A stretch of 64,000 bases of DNA. Source: an uncultured Succinivibrionaceae bacterium (GTDB lineage: Bacteria > Pseudomonadota > Gammaproteobacteria > Enterobacterales > Succinivibrionaceae). The stretch lies in contig CALXNX010000005.1 of NCBI GenBank assembly GCA_944389865.1, positions 1 to 64,000 of the forward strand, given 5' to 3'. The notes below the pieces were generated by a model that was not told the DNA's origin, searched no databases, and saw only the letters and a program-made list of their open reading frames with translations. The position numbers and the translations under genes were made by a program. Below are positions 1 through 9,481 of this stretch, piece by piece (positions within the stretch are counted from its first letter, which is position 1; each line of letters opens with the position of its first letter).

Positions 1-803
1 GTGGGATGGGAGGACACCGGGATTTGATAGGTCAGGGCGTAATTGTGCTGACGATGGGAGGAGCGGGCATAAAAGAGTGAGAGCAGGTCGGCGCTTTTGG
101 TGGGATTGCGCCAGCTCAGCAGGCCGCCGAAGCGGTAGCGGCCTGAGGCTTCGGTACCGTGATTGTCGGCAAAGACGGAGAAGGACAATGGGTCCTTCTC
201 ACCTGCCGTGAGGTCCAGGTTCTGCCAGGCCGGGACCCACTGTGAGGGCGGGGTCTGTGAGGGGGCAAAGCTGCCCTGCAGGTCAAAGATGCCTAAGTCG
301 GCAAGCTTAAGGATTTGCCCTTCAAGCTCCTGCTCGTTAACGGGCTGGCCCTCAAAGCTCTCAAAGCCTTCTCTGAACATGGCGGCAGTGCCGGAGCGCA
401 GAAACTCCCCCTCCGGCATCAGAAAGCTGACTTCATCCAGGCGGGCATTGGCCAGATAGACCTTAAGACGGCCGTCTGACTTTATGATCTGCTCGGGCAG
501 ATAGGCCTTGGCATGACGGTAGCCTAAGGCGCGGTAGTGACTGTTGACCTGCTGCAGCACCCGGTCCAGCAGCTCGGCGCTGACCGGCTGACCTATGAGG
601 GAGGTCAGCTCTGATTGGGCCTCTAGGCGGGCGCCTAAGTTGAAGCTGCCGTACAGGTCAACTGCCTGCAGGGTTAAGGGGGGCAGGATGGATGGTGCGT
701 CCTCCTCCGCAGCCCATGCCGGCAGGGCGGCCAGCAGAGCGGAGGTGCATAGAACGGCGGCTCTGCGCAGAGCAGGGCGCATAAGGGTATGAAGACTGAG
801 CAT
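1..803 (-). CDS. Two-partner secretion outer-membrane transporter (ShlB/FhaC/HecB family), N-terminal part
   Basis: This is the first ~267 residues of an outer-membrane TpsB pore, which would export a large TpsA exoprotein; the gene continues past the left edge. Translating the minus strand from the ATG at 803 gives a signal peptide (Arg-rich start, hydrophobic core, cleavage near AWAAEE), then a POTRA-like region (about residues 60-180), then the start of a ShlB-type barrel. Barrel evidence is the stretch GTEASGRYRFGGLLSW followed by NPTKSADLLSLFY, which resembles the family pattern of a Gly-rich strand, then 'NP...gD.l.l.y'. A TpsA partner is not in the window and may lie off the edge. The frame is open to base 1. 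Family call is from recognition; the substrate is unknown. Confidence 0.72.
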   Translation of the reverse strand, partial: MLSLHTLMRPALRRAAVLCTSALLAALPAWAAEEDAPSILPPLTLQAVDLYGSFNLGARLEAQSELTSLIGQPVSAELLDRVLQQVNSHYRALGYRHAKAYLPEQIIKSDGRLKVYLANARLDEVSFLMPEGEFLRSGTAAMFREGFESFEGQPVNEQELEGQILKLADLGIFDLQGSFAPSQTPPSQWVPAWQNLDLTAGEKDPLSFSVFADNHGTEASGRYRFGGLLSWRNPTKSADLLSLFYARSSHRQHNYALTYQIPVSSHP

Positions 804-1580
804 AATAAGGCTCTCTCCTGAACTTATTTTTTGCGGCATTGCATGGCAGAGGATTTAACTCTCTGCCTCCTGACAGGATGAGATCAGGACTTAACCCATG
901 AACTTACCCTGTGCTTTTTCAGCTTAGGCGCTCTGACAGAACTAAAATGCGCGGCGCTTCACAAAATCTCAAAATAACGTTTTGATATCAAAGGATATAA
1001 TTTAGGGCTAATTTGCGAATGTGACCTGGCGCACCCCGGCTGCGGCTAAGTTTTTGTGTGCAAAGGAGAATGCTGACTTTCAAACCGGGCCGGCCTTACT
1101 TTCAGGAATAAAAGCGACATAATCCTGAGCGCTCTGCGGCTGTGCAGCTCATTGAAATATCGGGACCTGCGGCGCTGAACCTGCAGCAGCGTGGTTTCTG
1201 CATGTTATGCCGTAAACATCAAGCGCAACAAAATCGCAAGTTTGCGCTTTGGGCCTGCAGCTTATTGTTATGCCGGGTAAAGTCGGCGGCGCAATTTGCG
1301 ATTGGCCTTAAGACTTTAATTTCTGAAAGTGCGCATTTTCACTGATACCGCCGTTTTCTTTGAAACTGTACGGCACTTTTGCCCAACCTGTATCTAAAGC
1401 CCTTAAAAACGGCCGCCGGCGGTCACGGCGGCGTGCAAAAGCGCTTTATTTTTGCTGCAAATTTGCATTTCTGCAGCCTTTAACCGGCTGCGGCGGGGTA
1501 AAAGCTGGAGAGGGTATATTTCATGGATGCGCGGAAATTTTCAGCGCATCCATTAGAGGGCAGAGACTTTGCGCCTTCTG
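804..1580. other. Gene-poor gap of about 780 bp
   Basis: I see no convincing gene here. ORFs of 67 aa (1142-1345) and 108 aa (1360-1686) have no recognisable features, and the second runs antisense into the MFS gene. Visible structure includes a perfect 12-bp palindrome TTTGATATCAAA (981-992) directly before a TATAAT (996-1001), several TTTGCG-type words (around 1012, 1243, 1294), and a 10-bp hairpin near the MFS 3' end (listed separately). It could be a regulatory region or an eroded gene. Confidence 0.5.
1523..1553. terminator. Perfect 10-bp hairpin downstream of the MFS gene
   Basis: ATGGATGCGC (1523-1532) and GCGCATCCAT (1544-1553) pair perfectly around an 11-nt loop. The hairpin lies 28 bp beyond the stop of the minus-strand MFS gene, where a terminator for the rnb-MFS transcript is expected. 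No U-run follows on the minus strand, so intrinsic termination is not certain. Confidence 0.4.
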
Positions 1581-2774
1581 TCAGCCTGCGGTTCTTTCCT
1601 CACTGGTTTTAGGCAGGAACAGACTGATGACGGCGCTTAAGGCAAAGAGTCCTGCGATGATGAACATCACGCAGGTAAGGCCGTAAGCATCGCCGACTTT
1701 GCCCAGCGCCGGCGCCACGATGCCGCCGAAGGTAATGCCCAGACCTACGGTAAGACCGGTAGCCAGCCCCAGATGCAGGCAGAGATAGCGCTGCCCTAAG
1801 ACCACAATGGGGCTCATAGCGGTGTAGTAGAGCATGGCCATGGGGATGAGCAGGCATAAGGCGAGCACGGCGTTGTCGGCCAGAACAAACAGCACGGCAA
1901 AGGGCACGGCCAACAGCGAGCTTAAGCGCACCAGGCGGGTAAAGCCGTATTTGTCTGAAAATGTGCCGCCGATCAGAGTTGCCGCCGCGCCGCACAGCGC
2001 CACGGCGCTGTTGGTCAGGGCCGCGCTTTCCTCGTTAAGGCTGAGCTCATGCATGAAGTAGAGCGGCAGGAAGGTGGTCAGGGAGAACATCGCCGCTGAT
2101 CTGGCAAACACTAAGGCAAGGAGAATGGTCAGACCGGCGTAATCCTCCTTTAAAGCAGCCGCCGCGGCGCGGCGCTTGACCCGGTTTTCCTGACGCTTGG
2201 TGGCAAGCGTATAGAAGCGGTTGCGCCCGATGAAAATTACCGCCATGACGAGCGCAGGCAGGCAGATCAGCAGAGTAGCCTTAAGGCCGAAGATCATGTA
2301 GCCTGCCGTAAAGTACAGGGGACCTAAGGCATAGCCGATGTTGCCGCCCACCGAGAAAATAGACATGCCCTTGCCGACATGCTGTTTGGCAAAGATGTTG
2401 GCCAGCTTGCCGGCAGCCGGGTGAAATACTGCAGCTCCCAGACCGTTGACGGCAACCAGCAGGCACAGGATCCAAAAGGATTCCACCAGACCCGTAAACA
2501 TAATGCCGGCGGCTGCGGTGAGCATGCCGAGGCACATCAAATAGGGGCGTGGGCGCTTATCGGCCCACAGTCCGGTTAAGGGCTGCGCCGCGGCGTTCAT
2601 CAAAGTGGCGGCCATAACCAAAAAGGCCACATCCGCGTAGGAGGTCAGGCGGCCTTCCACATACATAAAGGCCAAAATGGCCGGCAGGGCGCCTTGGCAC
2701 AGATCATCGGCCAGATGCCCGCCCATGATAAAGAAGTTTTCCTTAAGCTGGCGATACTCCTGCAAAAGAGCCAT
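1581..2774 (-). CDS. MFS exporter, fosmidomycin-resistance (Fsr)-like
   Basis: A 397-aa inner-membrane major facilitator with about 12 hydrophobic segments and a charged central loop (RNRF...KRQENRVKRR, near residue 205). The N-terminal 'GHLADDLCQGALPAILAFM' and the 'GLGAAVFHPAAGKLA' loop match the Fsr subgroup, in which members export fosmidomycin or small organic compounds by proton antiport. Length fits (E. coli Fsr is about 400 aa). It starts 2 nt after the rnb stop on the same strand, so the two are probably co-transcribed and translationally coupled. Family is fairly sure; the substrate is not known. Confidence 0.8.
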   Translation of the reverse strand: MALLQEYRQLKENFFIMGGHLADDLCQGALPAILAFMYVEGRLTSYADVAFLVMAATLMNAAAQPLTGLWADKRPRPYLMCLGMLTAAAGIMFTGLVESFWILCLLVAVNGLGAAVFHPAAGKLANIFAKQHVGKGMSIFSVGGNIGYALGPLYFTAGYMIFGLKATLLICLPALVMAVIFIGRNRFYTLATKRQENRVKRRAAAAALKEDYAGLTILLALVFARSAAMFSLTTFLPLYFMHELSLNEESAALTNSAVALCGAAATLIGGTFSDKYGFTRLVRLSSLLAVPFAVLFVLADNAVLALCLLIPMAMLYYTAMSPIVVLGQRYLCLHLGLATGLTVGLGITFGGIVAPALGKVGDAYGLTCVMFIIAGLFALSAVISLFLPKTSEERTAG

Positions 2775-2776
2775 GG

Positions 2777-4795
2777 CTATTTTCTCCGCGCCAGTACGGC
2801 CTGCGGATCAGGCAGCATCAGACCGCCCACCGGATTGACCGGACAGCCCAGGATGGATCTGGTGCCGCGGTTGATTTCCACCAGGCGCACTTCAATGACG
2901 TCGGCAAGGCGCAGCGCGCACTGTCCTTTAACCAGCACCTCGCCGGTATTGACGGAGAACTCGATGGCGGTCCGATCTTCGGTGATCATTGAAGAGGGGA
3001 TGAAAATCATGGCGCCGTTTTCCTGCAGACTGAGGCGCAGGCCGCCGCGCACCACGTCAAAGATCTCGGCGTGGAATACGGTCTTCTTCTCGACATCCGG
3101 ACGCAGGTAGTCAACGTACAGCCAGTCGCGCACTGCGCGCTCGGCCTGCCGATTGAGGCGGCGGGCCTGATTCATGGAAGCCAGGGTCTCATCGTCAGGC
3201 AGCTTAGGCGATGCGCTCTTTAAGATTAAGGCCTTCAGCAGACGGTGATTGATCATGTCGCCGTACTTGCGGATAGGAGAGGTCCAGGTGGCGTAATTCT
3301 TCAGGCCCAAGGCAAAGTGCGGCGCGGGATGATCGCTTATCTGCGAGTATTCCTGCATTTTGCGGATGCGCCCGTCTAAATAACCGCTCTCCTGCGCGGC
3401 GGCAAAGCGGCGCACTGCGCTGAAGCCCTCTATAGTCTGCAGGCTCTGGGCGGTCGCGCCTTCAAAGCCTTCATGGCGCAGCAGATCGAGTACGTCCTGC
3501 AGTTCACCGGCGTCAAAGCCCTTATGGGTATTGAAGATGCCGGCATTGAAATGGGCCGCTAAAGTATCGCCGCAGGCAATATTGGCGGTGATCATGCACT
3601 CTTCGACAATCTGATTGGCAATGCGGCGGTAATTGACTTCAATATGATCTAAAGCCCCGTCCTCGGTGAGCACAAATTCATAATCCGGGCGGTTGCGGAA
3701 GGGCGCGGCATGGCTGCTGCGGTAGGCATCGCGCACTTGGGTAAAGGCGGTGAGGATCTCAAGCTGGGCCTTCACGGCGTCGCTGGGGACAAAGCCCTCT
3801 GCGCTGCCTTTTTCCAGGAAGTCCGAGACCTGATTGTAGATCAGCTTGCCCTGGGATTTGATGGTCGCTAAGGTAAACACGGTGCGCTCAGAGAGCACGG
3901 CGCCCTCGGCGGTTACCGGGATCCTGGCACACAGCACCGGGCGCTCGACGCCCTCGCGCAGCGAGCACAGATCGTCGGACAGTTCGCGCGGCAGCATCGG
4001 AATATCGCGGCCGGGCAGGTAGATGGAGAAGGCGCGCTTTGCCGCCTCCGCGTTTAAAGGAGAGCTCTCATCGATATAGCCGGTTGGATCGGCGATGGCG
4101 GTAAACAGCACAAAGGAGCCGTCATCCTTTTTTTCGATATAGAGCGCATCGTCCATGTCCTTGGTCTTCTCGCTGTCGATAGTGATAAAGGGCAGGGCGG
4201 TTAAATCCTCGCGCGGCAGATCCTGATCGTTAAATTTAAGATCAGCAGGCAGCGCCGGGCACTCCAGCGGCAGATCGAGCGCGCGCAGGCTTACGGTCCA
4301 CGGGGCCTTGGGATCTGCGGCGGAGGTAATGTATTCAAAGATCTCCGCCCGGAAGTTCTTATCCTTTAAAGCGTGCCGGGTAAGCCGGCATCTGACCCAG
4401 TCGCCGGAGTGCAGCTCGGCGGACTTGTCCTTACGGTGATCGTCGCAGACAAAGCTGTTCTTAATGGTCGGGCTGTCCGGGGTGACGAAGATGCGGCGCC
4501 TGCCTTCAGCGCTGTTGATGGTGATGCGGCCTACAAAGACGCTTAAGGCGCTTTCCACCAGAGTTTCAGGCTGGGCCTGACGGCGGCCTTGATTGTCCTC
4601 AGTGATAATGGCGGAGATTTTGTCGCCGTGGAGCAGATTCTTCATGTCCTGCGGCGTAATAAAGTAGGAATCGCGATCAGCGGTTTCCATGAAGCCGAAA
4701 CCGCGGTCGCTGGCGCGCACGACGCCTTCGGCGCGCTCCTTCTGACTGTCAAAACTCTGCTTAAGGGCTTTTAAGGCCGGATCATCAAATAACAT
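2777..4795 (-). CDS. rnb: Exoribonuclease II (RNase II)
   Basis: A 672-aa processive 3'-5' exoribonuclease of the RNB family, degrading single-stranded RNA in mRNA decay. Domain order as in E. coli Rnb (644 aa): N-terminal cold-shock RNA-binding domains (about 20-160), the RNB catalytic domain (about 190-530) and a C-terminal S1-like domain. The magnesium-binding signature TIDSEKTKDMDDA is present, with D207, D213, D215 and D216. The sequence resembles RNase II rather than RNase R: there is no basic C-terminal tail and the length is shorter. The gap to the divergent amidohydrolase is about 170 bp and should carry both promoters. Confidence 0.93.
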   Translation of the reverse strand: MLFDDPALKALKQSFDSQKERAEGVVRASDRGFGFMETADRDSYFITPQDMKNLLHGDKISAIITEDNQGRRQAQPETLVESALSVFVGRITINSAEGRRRIFVTPDSPTIKNSFVCDDHRKDKSAELHSGDWVRCRLTRHALKDKNFRAEIFEYITSAADPKAPWTVSLRALDLPLECPALPADLKFNDQDLPREDLTALPFITIDSEKTKDMDDALYIEKKDDGSFVLFTAIADPTGYIDESSPLNAEAAKRAFSIYLPGRDIPMLPRELSDDLCSLREGVERPVLCARIPVTAEGAVLSERTVFTLATIKSQGKLIYNQVSDFLEKGSAEGFVPSDAVKAQLEILTAFTQVRDAYRSSHAAPFRNRPDYEFVLTEDGALDHIEVNYRRIANQIVEECMITANIACGDTLAAHFNAGIFNTHKGFDAGELQDVLDLLRHEGFEGATAQSLQTIEGFSAVRRFAAAQESGYLDGRIRKMQEYSQISDHPAPHFALGLKNYATWTSPIRKYGDMINHRLLKALILKSASPKLPDDETLASMNQARRLNRQAERAVRDWLYVDYLRPDVEKKTVFHAEIFDVVRGGLRLSLQENGAMIFIPSSMITEDRTAIEFSVNTGEVLVKGQCALRLADVIEVRLVEINRGTRSILGCPVNPVGGLMLPDPQAVLARRK

Positions 4796-4963
4796 AAAAG
4801 GCTCCGAGGCCTATCCTGGGCGATAGGCGCTGCATTAGAAAAAGGGCAGTAATGCTTTAATCTGCTTCAAAAAACTGCGGGGCATTATACCGCGAAAACG
4901 GGGCGGGCCTGAGGGTAGTGTAAGATAAGCAGGGTCAAAGAAATATGAAGAGGAGAAGCATTA

Positions 4964-6292
4964 ATGAGGTTTAAAAGCACGTTAATCACCGCCGCGCTCA
5001 GCGCCGCTTTGCTCTTAACTGCAGGTTTGACCTGCGCCCAGAGCGCCAGGGCCGCCGCTCCCGACTGGCTTGAAAACGCCGTCGAGGCGGAATACCCCAA
5101 TACGGTTAAGATGCGCCATTACCTGCACCAGCATCCGGAGCTGGGCAATCAGGAAGTGCAGACCCAGGCCTACATCGCCGACTTCCTGCGCGCCCAGGGC
5201 ATCAAGGTCATTGAAGGCACTAAGCACGCCCCCACGGCCGTCATCGGTATCTTAAATGAGGGCAGGGGGCATGCCATCGGGCTGCGCGCCGACATCGACG
5301 CTCTGCCTATTGCCGAGCACACCGGCCTGCCGTATGCCAGCACTGCCACAGGCACTATTTTTGGGAAAGAGACCGCGGTTTCTCACATGTGCGGCCACGA
5401 TGCCCACATGGCCATGCTGCTTTCGGCTGCCAAAATCATGGCAGCGCATCGCGATGAAATAGATCGCACCGTGATCTTCGTCTTTCAGCCGGCGGAGGAG
5501 GGCGATTCCATCGATGATCCGTATGCCTTAGAGGAGCAGAAGCTGGCCGGAGCCGCCGCTTTAGTGGCTGACGGCCTGCTTGAGGATTATCAGATTGAGA
5601 AGATGTACGGCATCCATGTGATGGCGCGCCAGCCGGCCGGCAAAATTCTGATCGCCAAAGGGGCGGCGCTCAACAGCGTGGACGCTTTCTTAATTAAGGT
5701 GCAGGGCGAGCAGGCGCACGGCGCCATGCCTTGGACCGGCGTCGATGCGGTTTTGACCGCCTCTGCCTTGGTGCTGAATCTGCAGCAGCTGGTCTCACGC
5801 AACATCGATCTCACCCGCGGCATGGGCGTGGTGACGGTCGGCCGCCTGCAGGCCGGTGAAACCTCCAATGTGATGGCAGGCAGCGCCGAGCTTGAAGGCA
5901 CGATCCGCGCCAATGACAAGCAGATCCGCGATACGCTGTTAAAGCGCATCCCTGAAGTGGCGGTACATACCGCTCAGGCTTACGGCGCCAAAGCTCTACC
6001 GCGCATTATTGAGATTTATCCGGTGACGTACAACGATCCGGCAGAGGCGCAGAAGCTTGCGGCTGCGCTGCAGGATCTTGGGCTGGACGCTGAAATTTCT
6101 GATTGGAATCCTGGCGCTTCGGAGGACTTCTCCTTTTATGCAGAAAAGGTGCCGGGAGTATTTATGTTCCTGGGCGTAGATGCTCCGGGCGCTGAGCAGG
6201 CCGCCAACAATCACTCCGACAAGTTCGTCATCGCGGACGAGGCCTTAAAGAGCGGCGTGGCGGCGCATATCGGCGCGGCTTTGAGTCTGTGA
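4964..6292 (+). CDS. M20-family amidohydrolase, exported (HipO/carboxypeptidase-like)
   Basis: A 442-aa metal-dependent amidohydrolase of the M20D/HipO type, which hydrolyses N-acyl or N-aminobenzoyl amino acids. It has a clear signal peptide (residues 1 to about 31: basic start, Ala/Leu core, cleavage near SARAAAP), so it acts in the periplasm, unlike most cytoplasmic relatives. Metal-ligand motifs are visible: MRHYLHQHPELG, the HMCGHDAHM motif with ligand Cys and His, and QPAEEG with the catalytic/ligand Glu pair. A dimerisation domain lies in the middle (about 220-340). The start is supported by AGGAG upstream of the ATG. The natural substrate cannot be told from sequence. Confidence 0.87.
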   Translation: MRFKSTLITAALSAALLLTAGLTCAQSARAAAPDWLENAVEAEYPNTVKMRHYLHQHPELGNQEVQTQAYIADFLRAQGIKVIEGTKHAPTAVIGILNEGRGHAIGLRADIDALPIAEHTGLPYASTATGTIFGKETAVSHMCGHDAHMAMLLSAAKIMAAHRDEIDRTVIFVFQPAEEGDSIDDPYALEEQKLAGAAALVADGLLEDYQIEKMYGIHVMARQPAGKILIAKGAALNSVDAFLIKVQGEQAHGAMPWTGVDAVLTASALVLNLQQLVSRNIDLTRGMGVVTVGRLQAGETSNVMAGSAELEGTIRANDKQIRDTLLKRIPEVAVHTAQAYGAKALPRIIEIYPVTYNDPAEAQKLAAALQDLGLDAEISDWNPGASEDFSFYAEKVPGVFMFLGVDAPGAEQAANNHSDKFVIADEALKSGVAAHIGAALSL

Positions 6293-6302
6293 GTCTGCTT
6301 GA

Positions 6303-7586
6303 CTAACTGTTAAGTTCCAAGGCCGGCTGCGTCTTCGCTGCCCGCAGGGCCGGATAGAGCGCGGCCACAAGACTCATTAAAAGGGCGCAGCCGACAACCA
6401 GCACCGCATCTGCAGGGTGAAACTCTGAGGGGATGAAATCGATGAAGTAGATTTCAGGGTTCAGGAACTTAACGCCCAAAAGCCCCTCAAAAAATTGAGT
6501 GACAGGCGTCAGCCAGCAGGCCGCGGCGGTGCCCAGCACCGCGCCGATGAGCGCGCCTTTGAGTCCGGAGCACAAGCCCATCACGCAGACGGCCTTTACG
6601 ATGAGAGCGCGCGGCGCGCCCATGGTCAGCAGAATGGCAATTTCCTTTTTCTTATCGCTGACCGCCATCACCAGGGTGGACACGATGTTGAAGGAAGCTA
6701 CCGCCATCACCAAAATCATGGCCAGATACATGATCCCGCGGATCATCTGAATGTCATGGTACAGCTTGCCCTGGGTCGAGAGCCACGACTCGACAAAGCA
6801 GGGCTCCATGGCTGTCGCCGCCGCTGCGGCGTAGGCCTGCTGCTTTGCTGCTAAGAGATCTGCGGTCTTGAGCTGAATTTGATTGGGGCCGGGCAGCTGC
6901 GCTGCTTTGAGCAGGGTCTCCAAGTCTGCAAAAGCGGCAGCTGAATCCAGCTGCCCGCCGATACTCAGCAGGCCGACCACCTGCGCGACGATGATCTTCG
7001 GACTCTTAAAGATGTCAGCCCCATCCTGCGCCGCGCCGTCTTTACCGTTCCCGCCTGTCACATAGAGATTTACCGCAGAGCCGGTCTCAAGCCCAAGACG
7101 CCGGGCTATTCCGGCGCCGATGATAAGCGGCAGCGGATCATTTAAATCAGCCGGTTCTCTGTGGGCGCTCAGAGCGCTTAAAGGGGCAGAGAGAAAGGGT
7201 TCTACCGCAGTGATGCGATTCTGCAGCTCAGGCTGCACTCCCCAGCACAGCACCGGCGCGAAGCTGCCGCCTGCGGCCAGCACTGCCTGCAGCTCCAGCA
7301 CCGGCGCGGCGGCCATGATTTGCGGCTGGGCCGCAAGGCGCTCGGCAAAGGCCTCAGCATGGGCAAACGATCCGTGCTGCGCCTTGATTTGAGCGGAGGG
7401 GATCACCGCCAGCACGCGCTGTGTAAGCTCGCGCTCAAAGCCGTTCATGGCGGAAAGTCCGGCAATCAAGGCAAAGACGCCGGCTGCGATCCCCGCTGTT
7501 GCGGCAAAGGAGATGAAGCGCGCCAGCGCCGCCGTGCTTTTGGAGCGGAAAAACCGCAGTCCCAGCTTAAGATACAGCGGCATCAT
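6303..7586 (-). CDS. lolE: Lipoprotein-releasing ABC permease LolE-type
   Basis: About 427 aa, FtsX-like permease of the LolCDE complex, which lifts outer-membrane lipoproteins from the inner membrane to LolA. The N-terminus (LGLRFF..., then SFAATAGIAAGVFALIAGL and MNGFERELTQRVL) matches the Lol permease family: one N-terminal TM, a large periplasmic domain, and three C-terminal TMs with 'SFNIVSTLVM' and 'KKKEIAILLTMGA'. I chose the ATG at 7586 rather than the upstream 7664, because an AAGGGAG ribosome site lies 6 nt before it and the longer version adds 26 unrelated residues inside lolD. It overlaps the lolD end by 20 nt. Confidence 0.87.
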   Translation of the reverse strand: MMPLYLKLGLRFFRSKSTAALARFISFAATAGIAAGVFALIAGLSAMNGFERELTQRVLAVIPSAQIKAQHGSFAHAEAFAERLAAQPQIMAAAPVLELQAVLAAGGSFAPVLCWGVQPELQNRITAVEPFLSAPLSALSAHREPADLNDPLPLIIGAGIARRLGLETGSAVNLYVTGGNGKDGAAQDGADIFKSPKIIVAQVVGLLSIGGQLDSAAAFADLETLLKAAQLPGPNQIQLKTADLLAAKQQAYAAAAATAMEPCFVESWLSTQGKLYHDIQMIRGIMYLAMILVMAVASFNIVSTLVMAVSDKKKEIAILLTMGAPRALIVKAVCVMGLCSGLKGALIGAVLGTAAACWLTPVTQFFEGLLGVKFLNPEIYFIDFIPSEFHPADAVLVVGCALLMSLVAALYPALRAAKTQPALELNS

Positions 7587-8271
7587 CAGCTGCTCCCTTA
7601 AAAGCTCCGCGGCCGTTTTCCAGCACAAAGACGTGATCGCATTTGGCCGCCAGACTCTGATCATGCGTCACCATCACCACGGCGCGCCGCTCCTGCCGCA
7701 CCAGAGTTTCAAAGAGCCTGAAGATCTGCGCGGCATTGGCTTCATCCAGATTGCCGGTAGGCTCATCGGCCAAAATCAGATCAGGCTGGGGGCACAGCGC
7801 GCGGGCGATGGCCACGCGCTGGCGCTGTCCGCCCGAGAGCTCTGAGGGCCTGAAATGGAGCTTGTCCTTAAGGCCCACTTTTTCTAAGTACTCAGCTGCC
7901 TGCGCACGCGCTTTACTTTCCGGCACTCCGGCAATCAGCAGCGGCAGTTCCACATTTTCAAGTGCGGTAAAGTCCATCAGCAGATGGTGAAACTGATAGA
8001 CAAAGCCCAGATGCCGGGCGCGCAGCTGCGCCCTGGCCTTATCCGACAGCTTCAGCACGTTCTGATCTTCAAACCACAGCTCTCCGGAGGTCGGCCGGTC
8101 CAAGGTTCCCAAAATGTGCAGCAAAGTGCTCTTGCCCGAGCCCGAGCGGCCCACGACAGCGGTGAGCTGCTGTGCAGGTACGGCAAGGTTCAGCCCCTTG
8201 AGCACCGGGGCGGCGATCCTGCCTTCGGTGTAGGTTTTAACTAAGTTGACGGCGGTTAAAATTGCGGACAT
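7567..8271 (-). CDS. lolD: Lipoprotein-releasing ABC transporter ATPase LolD
   Basis: A 234-aa ABC ATPase that powers lipoprotein release with LolC and LolE. Walker A is GRSGSGKST, the Q-loop is in VYQFHHLL, the signature is LSGGQRQR, and Walker B is LILADEPTGNLD. The 'HHLLMDFTALENVELPLLIAG' context is typical of the LolD branch of the MacB/FtsE group. It sits 10 nt after lolC and overlaps lolE, giving the usual lolC-D-E order. Confidence 0.93.
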   Translation of the reverse strand: MSAILTAVNLVKTYTEGRIAAPVLKGLNLAVPAQQLTAVVGRSGSGKSTLLHILGTLDRPTSGELWFEDQNVLKLSDKARAQLRARHLGFVYQFHHLLMDFTALENVELPLLIAGVPESKARAQAAEYLEKVGLKDKLHFRPSELSGGQRQRVAIARALCPQPDLILADEPTGNLDEANAAQIFRLFETLVRQERRAVVMVTHDQSLAAKCDHVFVLENGRGAFKGAADDAAVS

Positions 8272-8281
8272 GGGGGCTCCT

Positions 8282-9481
8282 TCAGGCGGCTGAGAGATGC
8301 GCCGCCGGGGCGCAGGAAGCGGCCTTTAAGGCCGGATAAAGGGTGCACAGGGCCGATAAGGTCAGGCAGCTTAAGGCAATCAGGGCAATGTGCCCCGGGT
8401 TGAGCTCCACGGGAAGCTCTCCTGTCGTGATGGAAATGCCCATCAGGCTTAAAATTTCCTGGGCGTGCAGGGACAGCGGAATGCCTGCAGCCACGCCCAG
8501 GGCAATGCCGGCTGCGGCGCAGATCAGGCCCTGCAGCAGGAAAATCTGCAGGATGAAGCCGCGCGAGCACCCTAAAGTTTTCAGCACGGCAATCTCGCGG
8601 GTGCGGGCGCTCACCAGCATGGTTAAAGCTGATAGGATGTTGAAGGCGGCTGTGACGATGATAAGGCACAGCATTACCGACATTGAGAGCTTTTCCAGGG
8701 CCACCGCTTTAAAGAAATCGCCCTGCTGTGCGCGCCAGTCCGTGAAGGTAAGGCCCGCGGCCGTCAGCTCCTGCGCCACGGATTCAATGGCAAAAGGATC
8801 GCTCAAAAAGAGGCGTACGGCCTGCTCTTTAGTGCGCAGCAGGCGGCGCACGTCCTCTAAGGCTGCAATTAAGGTTACAGCTGATCCCGGCGGCAGCGGC
8901 AGGGCGGCAGAGCCGGCGACGGTAAAGATGCGCTGCGTCGGGGTAAGTCCCAAGGGGGTATAGCGGGCATTGGAGGCGGCGATCAGGCGCAGATTGGAGC
9001 CCAGGCTCAAGCCGTGCTCGAGTAAAAAGAGCTGCGGGGCAATGAGCGCGTAAGAGCCAGCCTTGGGCGGCTGGGGCAGGCCTAAAGACTGGGGCGCAGG
9101 CGCTGCGTCAGCGGATTTTCCCTGCAGGGCAGAGAGATCATAGCCCGTGAAATCGGCCAGCTGCATCCCATCCGGCGTCTGCAGCAGTACCTGACCTGAA
9201 AGGTAAGGCATCAGTGCGGTGACTTCAGGCAGCGAGAGCAGAAAGTGGATGGTATGTTCGTCTTTTACCTGCACCACTGCCTGCGCTGCAGTGGATAGCA
9301 CTGCATCTTTAAGGCGCGTCTGCAGTCCGCTCATCACTGCAGAAACGGTGATAAGGGCGCATACTCCGACCGCCATGCCCAGGGAAGCCATCAAGGCCAC
9401 CAAAAAGGCGAATTTATGGGTCCTGCCGGACAGGGCATAGCGCAGCGCGATGGCAAGCTGCAGCGGAGCGAATAAGCGCAT
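8282..9481 (-). CDS. lolC: Lipoprotein-releasing ABC permease LolC-type
   Basis: A 399-aa FtsX-like permease, the second membrane subunit of LolCDE. It begins LALRYALSGRTH-like, with LGMAVGVCALITVSAVMSG in TM1, then a periplasmic domain, and C-terminal TMs with 'AFNILSALTMLVSARTREIAVLKTLG', the canonical coupling region. Its start overlaps the pdxH stop as TAATG (1-nt overlap), so pdxH-lolC-lolD-lolE reads as one operon. LolC versus LolE is assigned by gene order; the two are paralogues. Confidence 0.88.
   Translation of the reverse strand: MRLFAPLQLAIALRYALSGRTHKFAFLVALMASLGMAVGVCALITVSAVMSGLQTRLKDAVLSTAAQAVVQVKDEHTIHFLLSLPEVTALMPYLSGQVLLQTPDGMQLADFTGYDLSALQGKSADAAPAPQSLGLPQPPKAGSYALIAPQLFLLEHGLSLGSNLRLIAASNARYTPLGLTPTQRIFTVAGSAALPLPPGSAVTLIAALEDVRRLLRTKEQAVRLFLSDPFAIESVAQELTAAGLTFTDWRAQQGDFFKAVALEKLSMSVMLCLIIVTAAFNILSALTMLVSARTREIAVLKTLGCSRGFILQIFLLQGLICAAAGIALGVAAGIPLSLHAQEILSLMGISITTGELPVELNPGHIALIALSCLTLSALCTLYPALKAASCAPAAHLSAA

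Noticed and set aside
1360-1686. 108-aa ORF running into the MFS gene antisense
   Set aside because: Antisense overlap with a clear gene, and composition that looks random.
7584-7664. Longer lolE start at 7664
   Set aside because: It adds residues unlike any Lol permease, overlaps lolD and lacks a ribosome site; the ATG pair at 7581-7586 has one.
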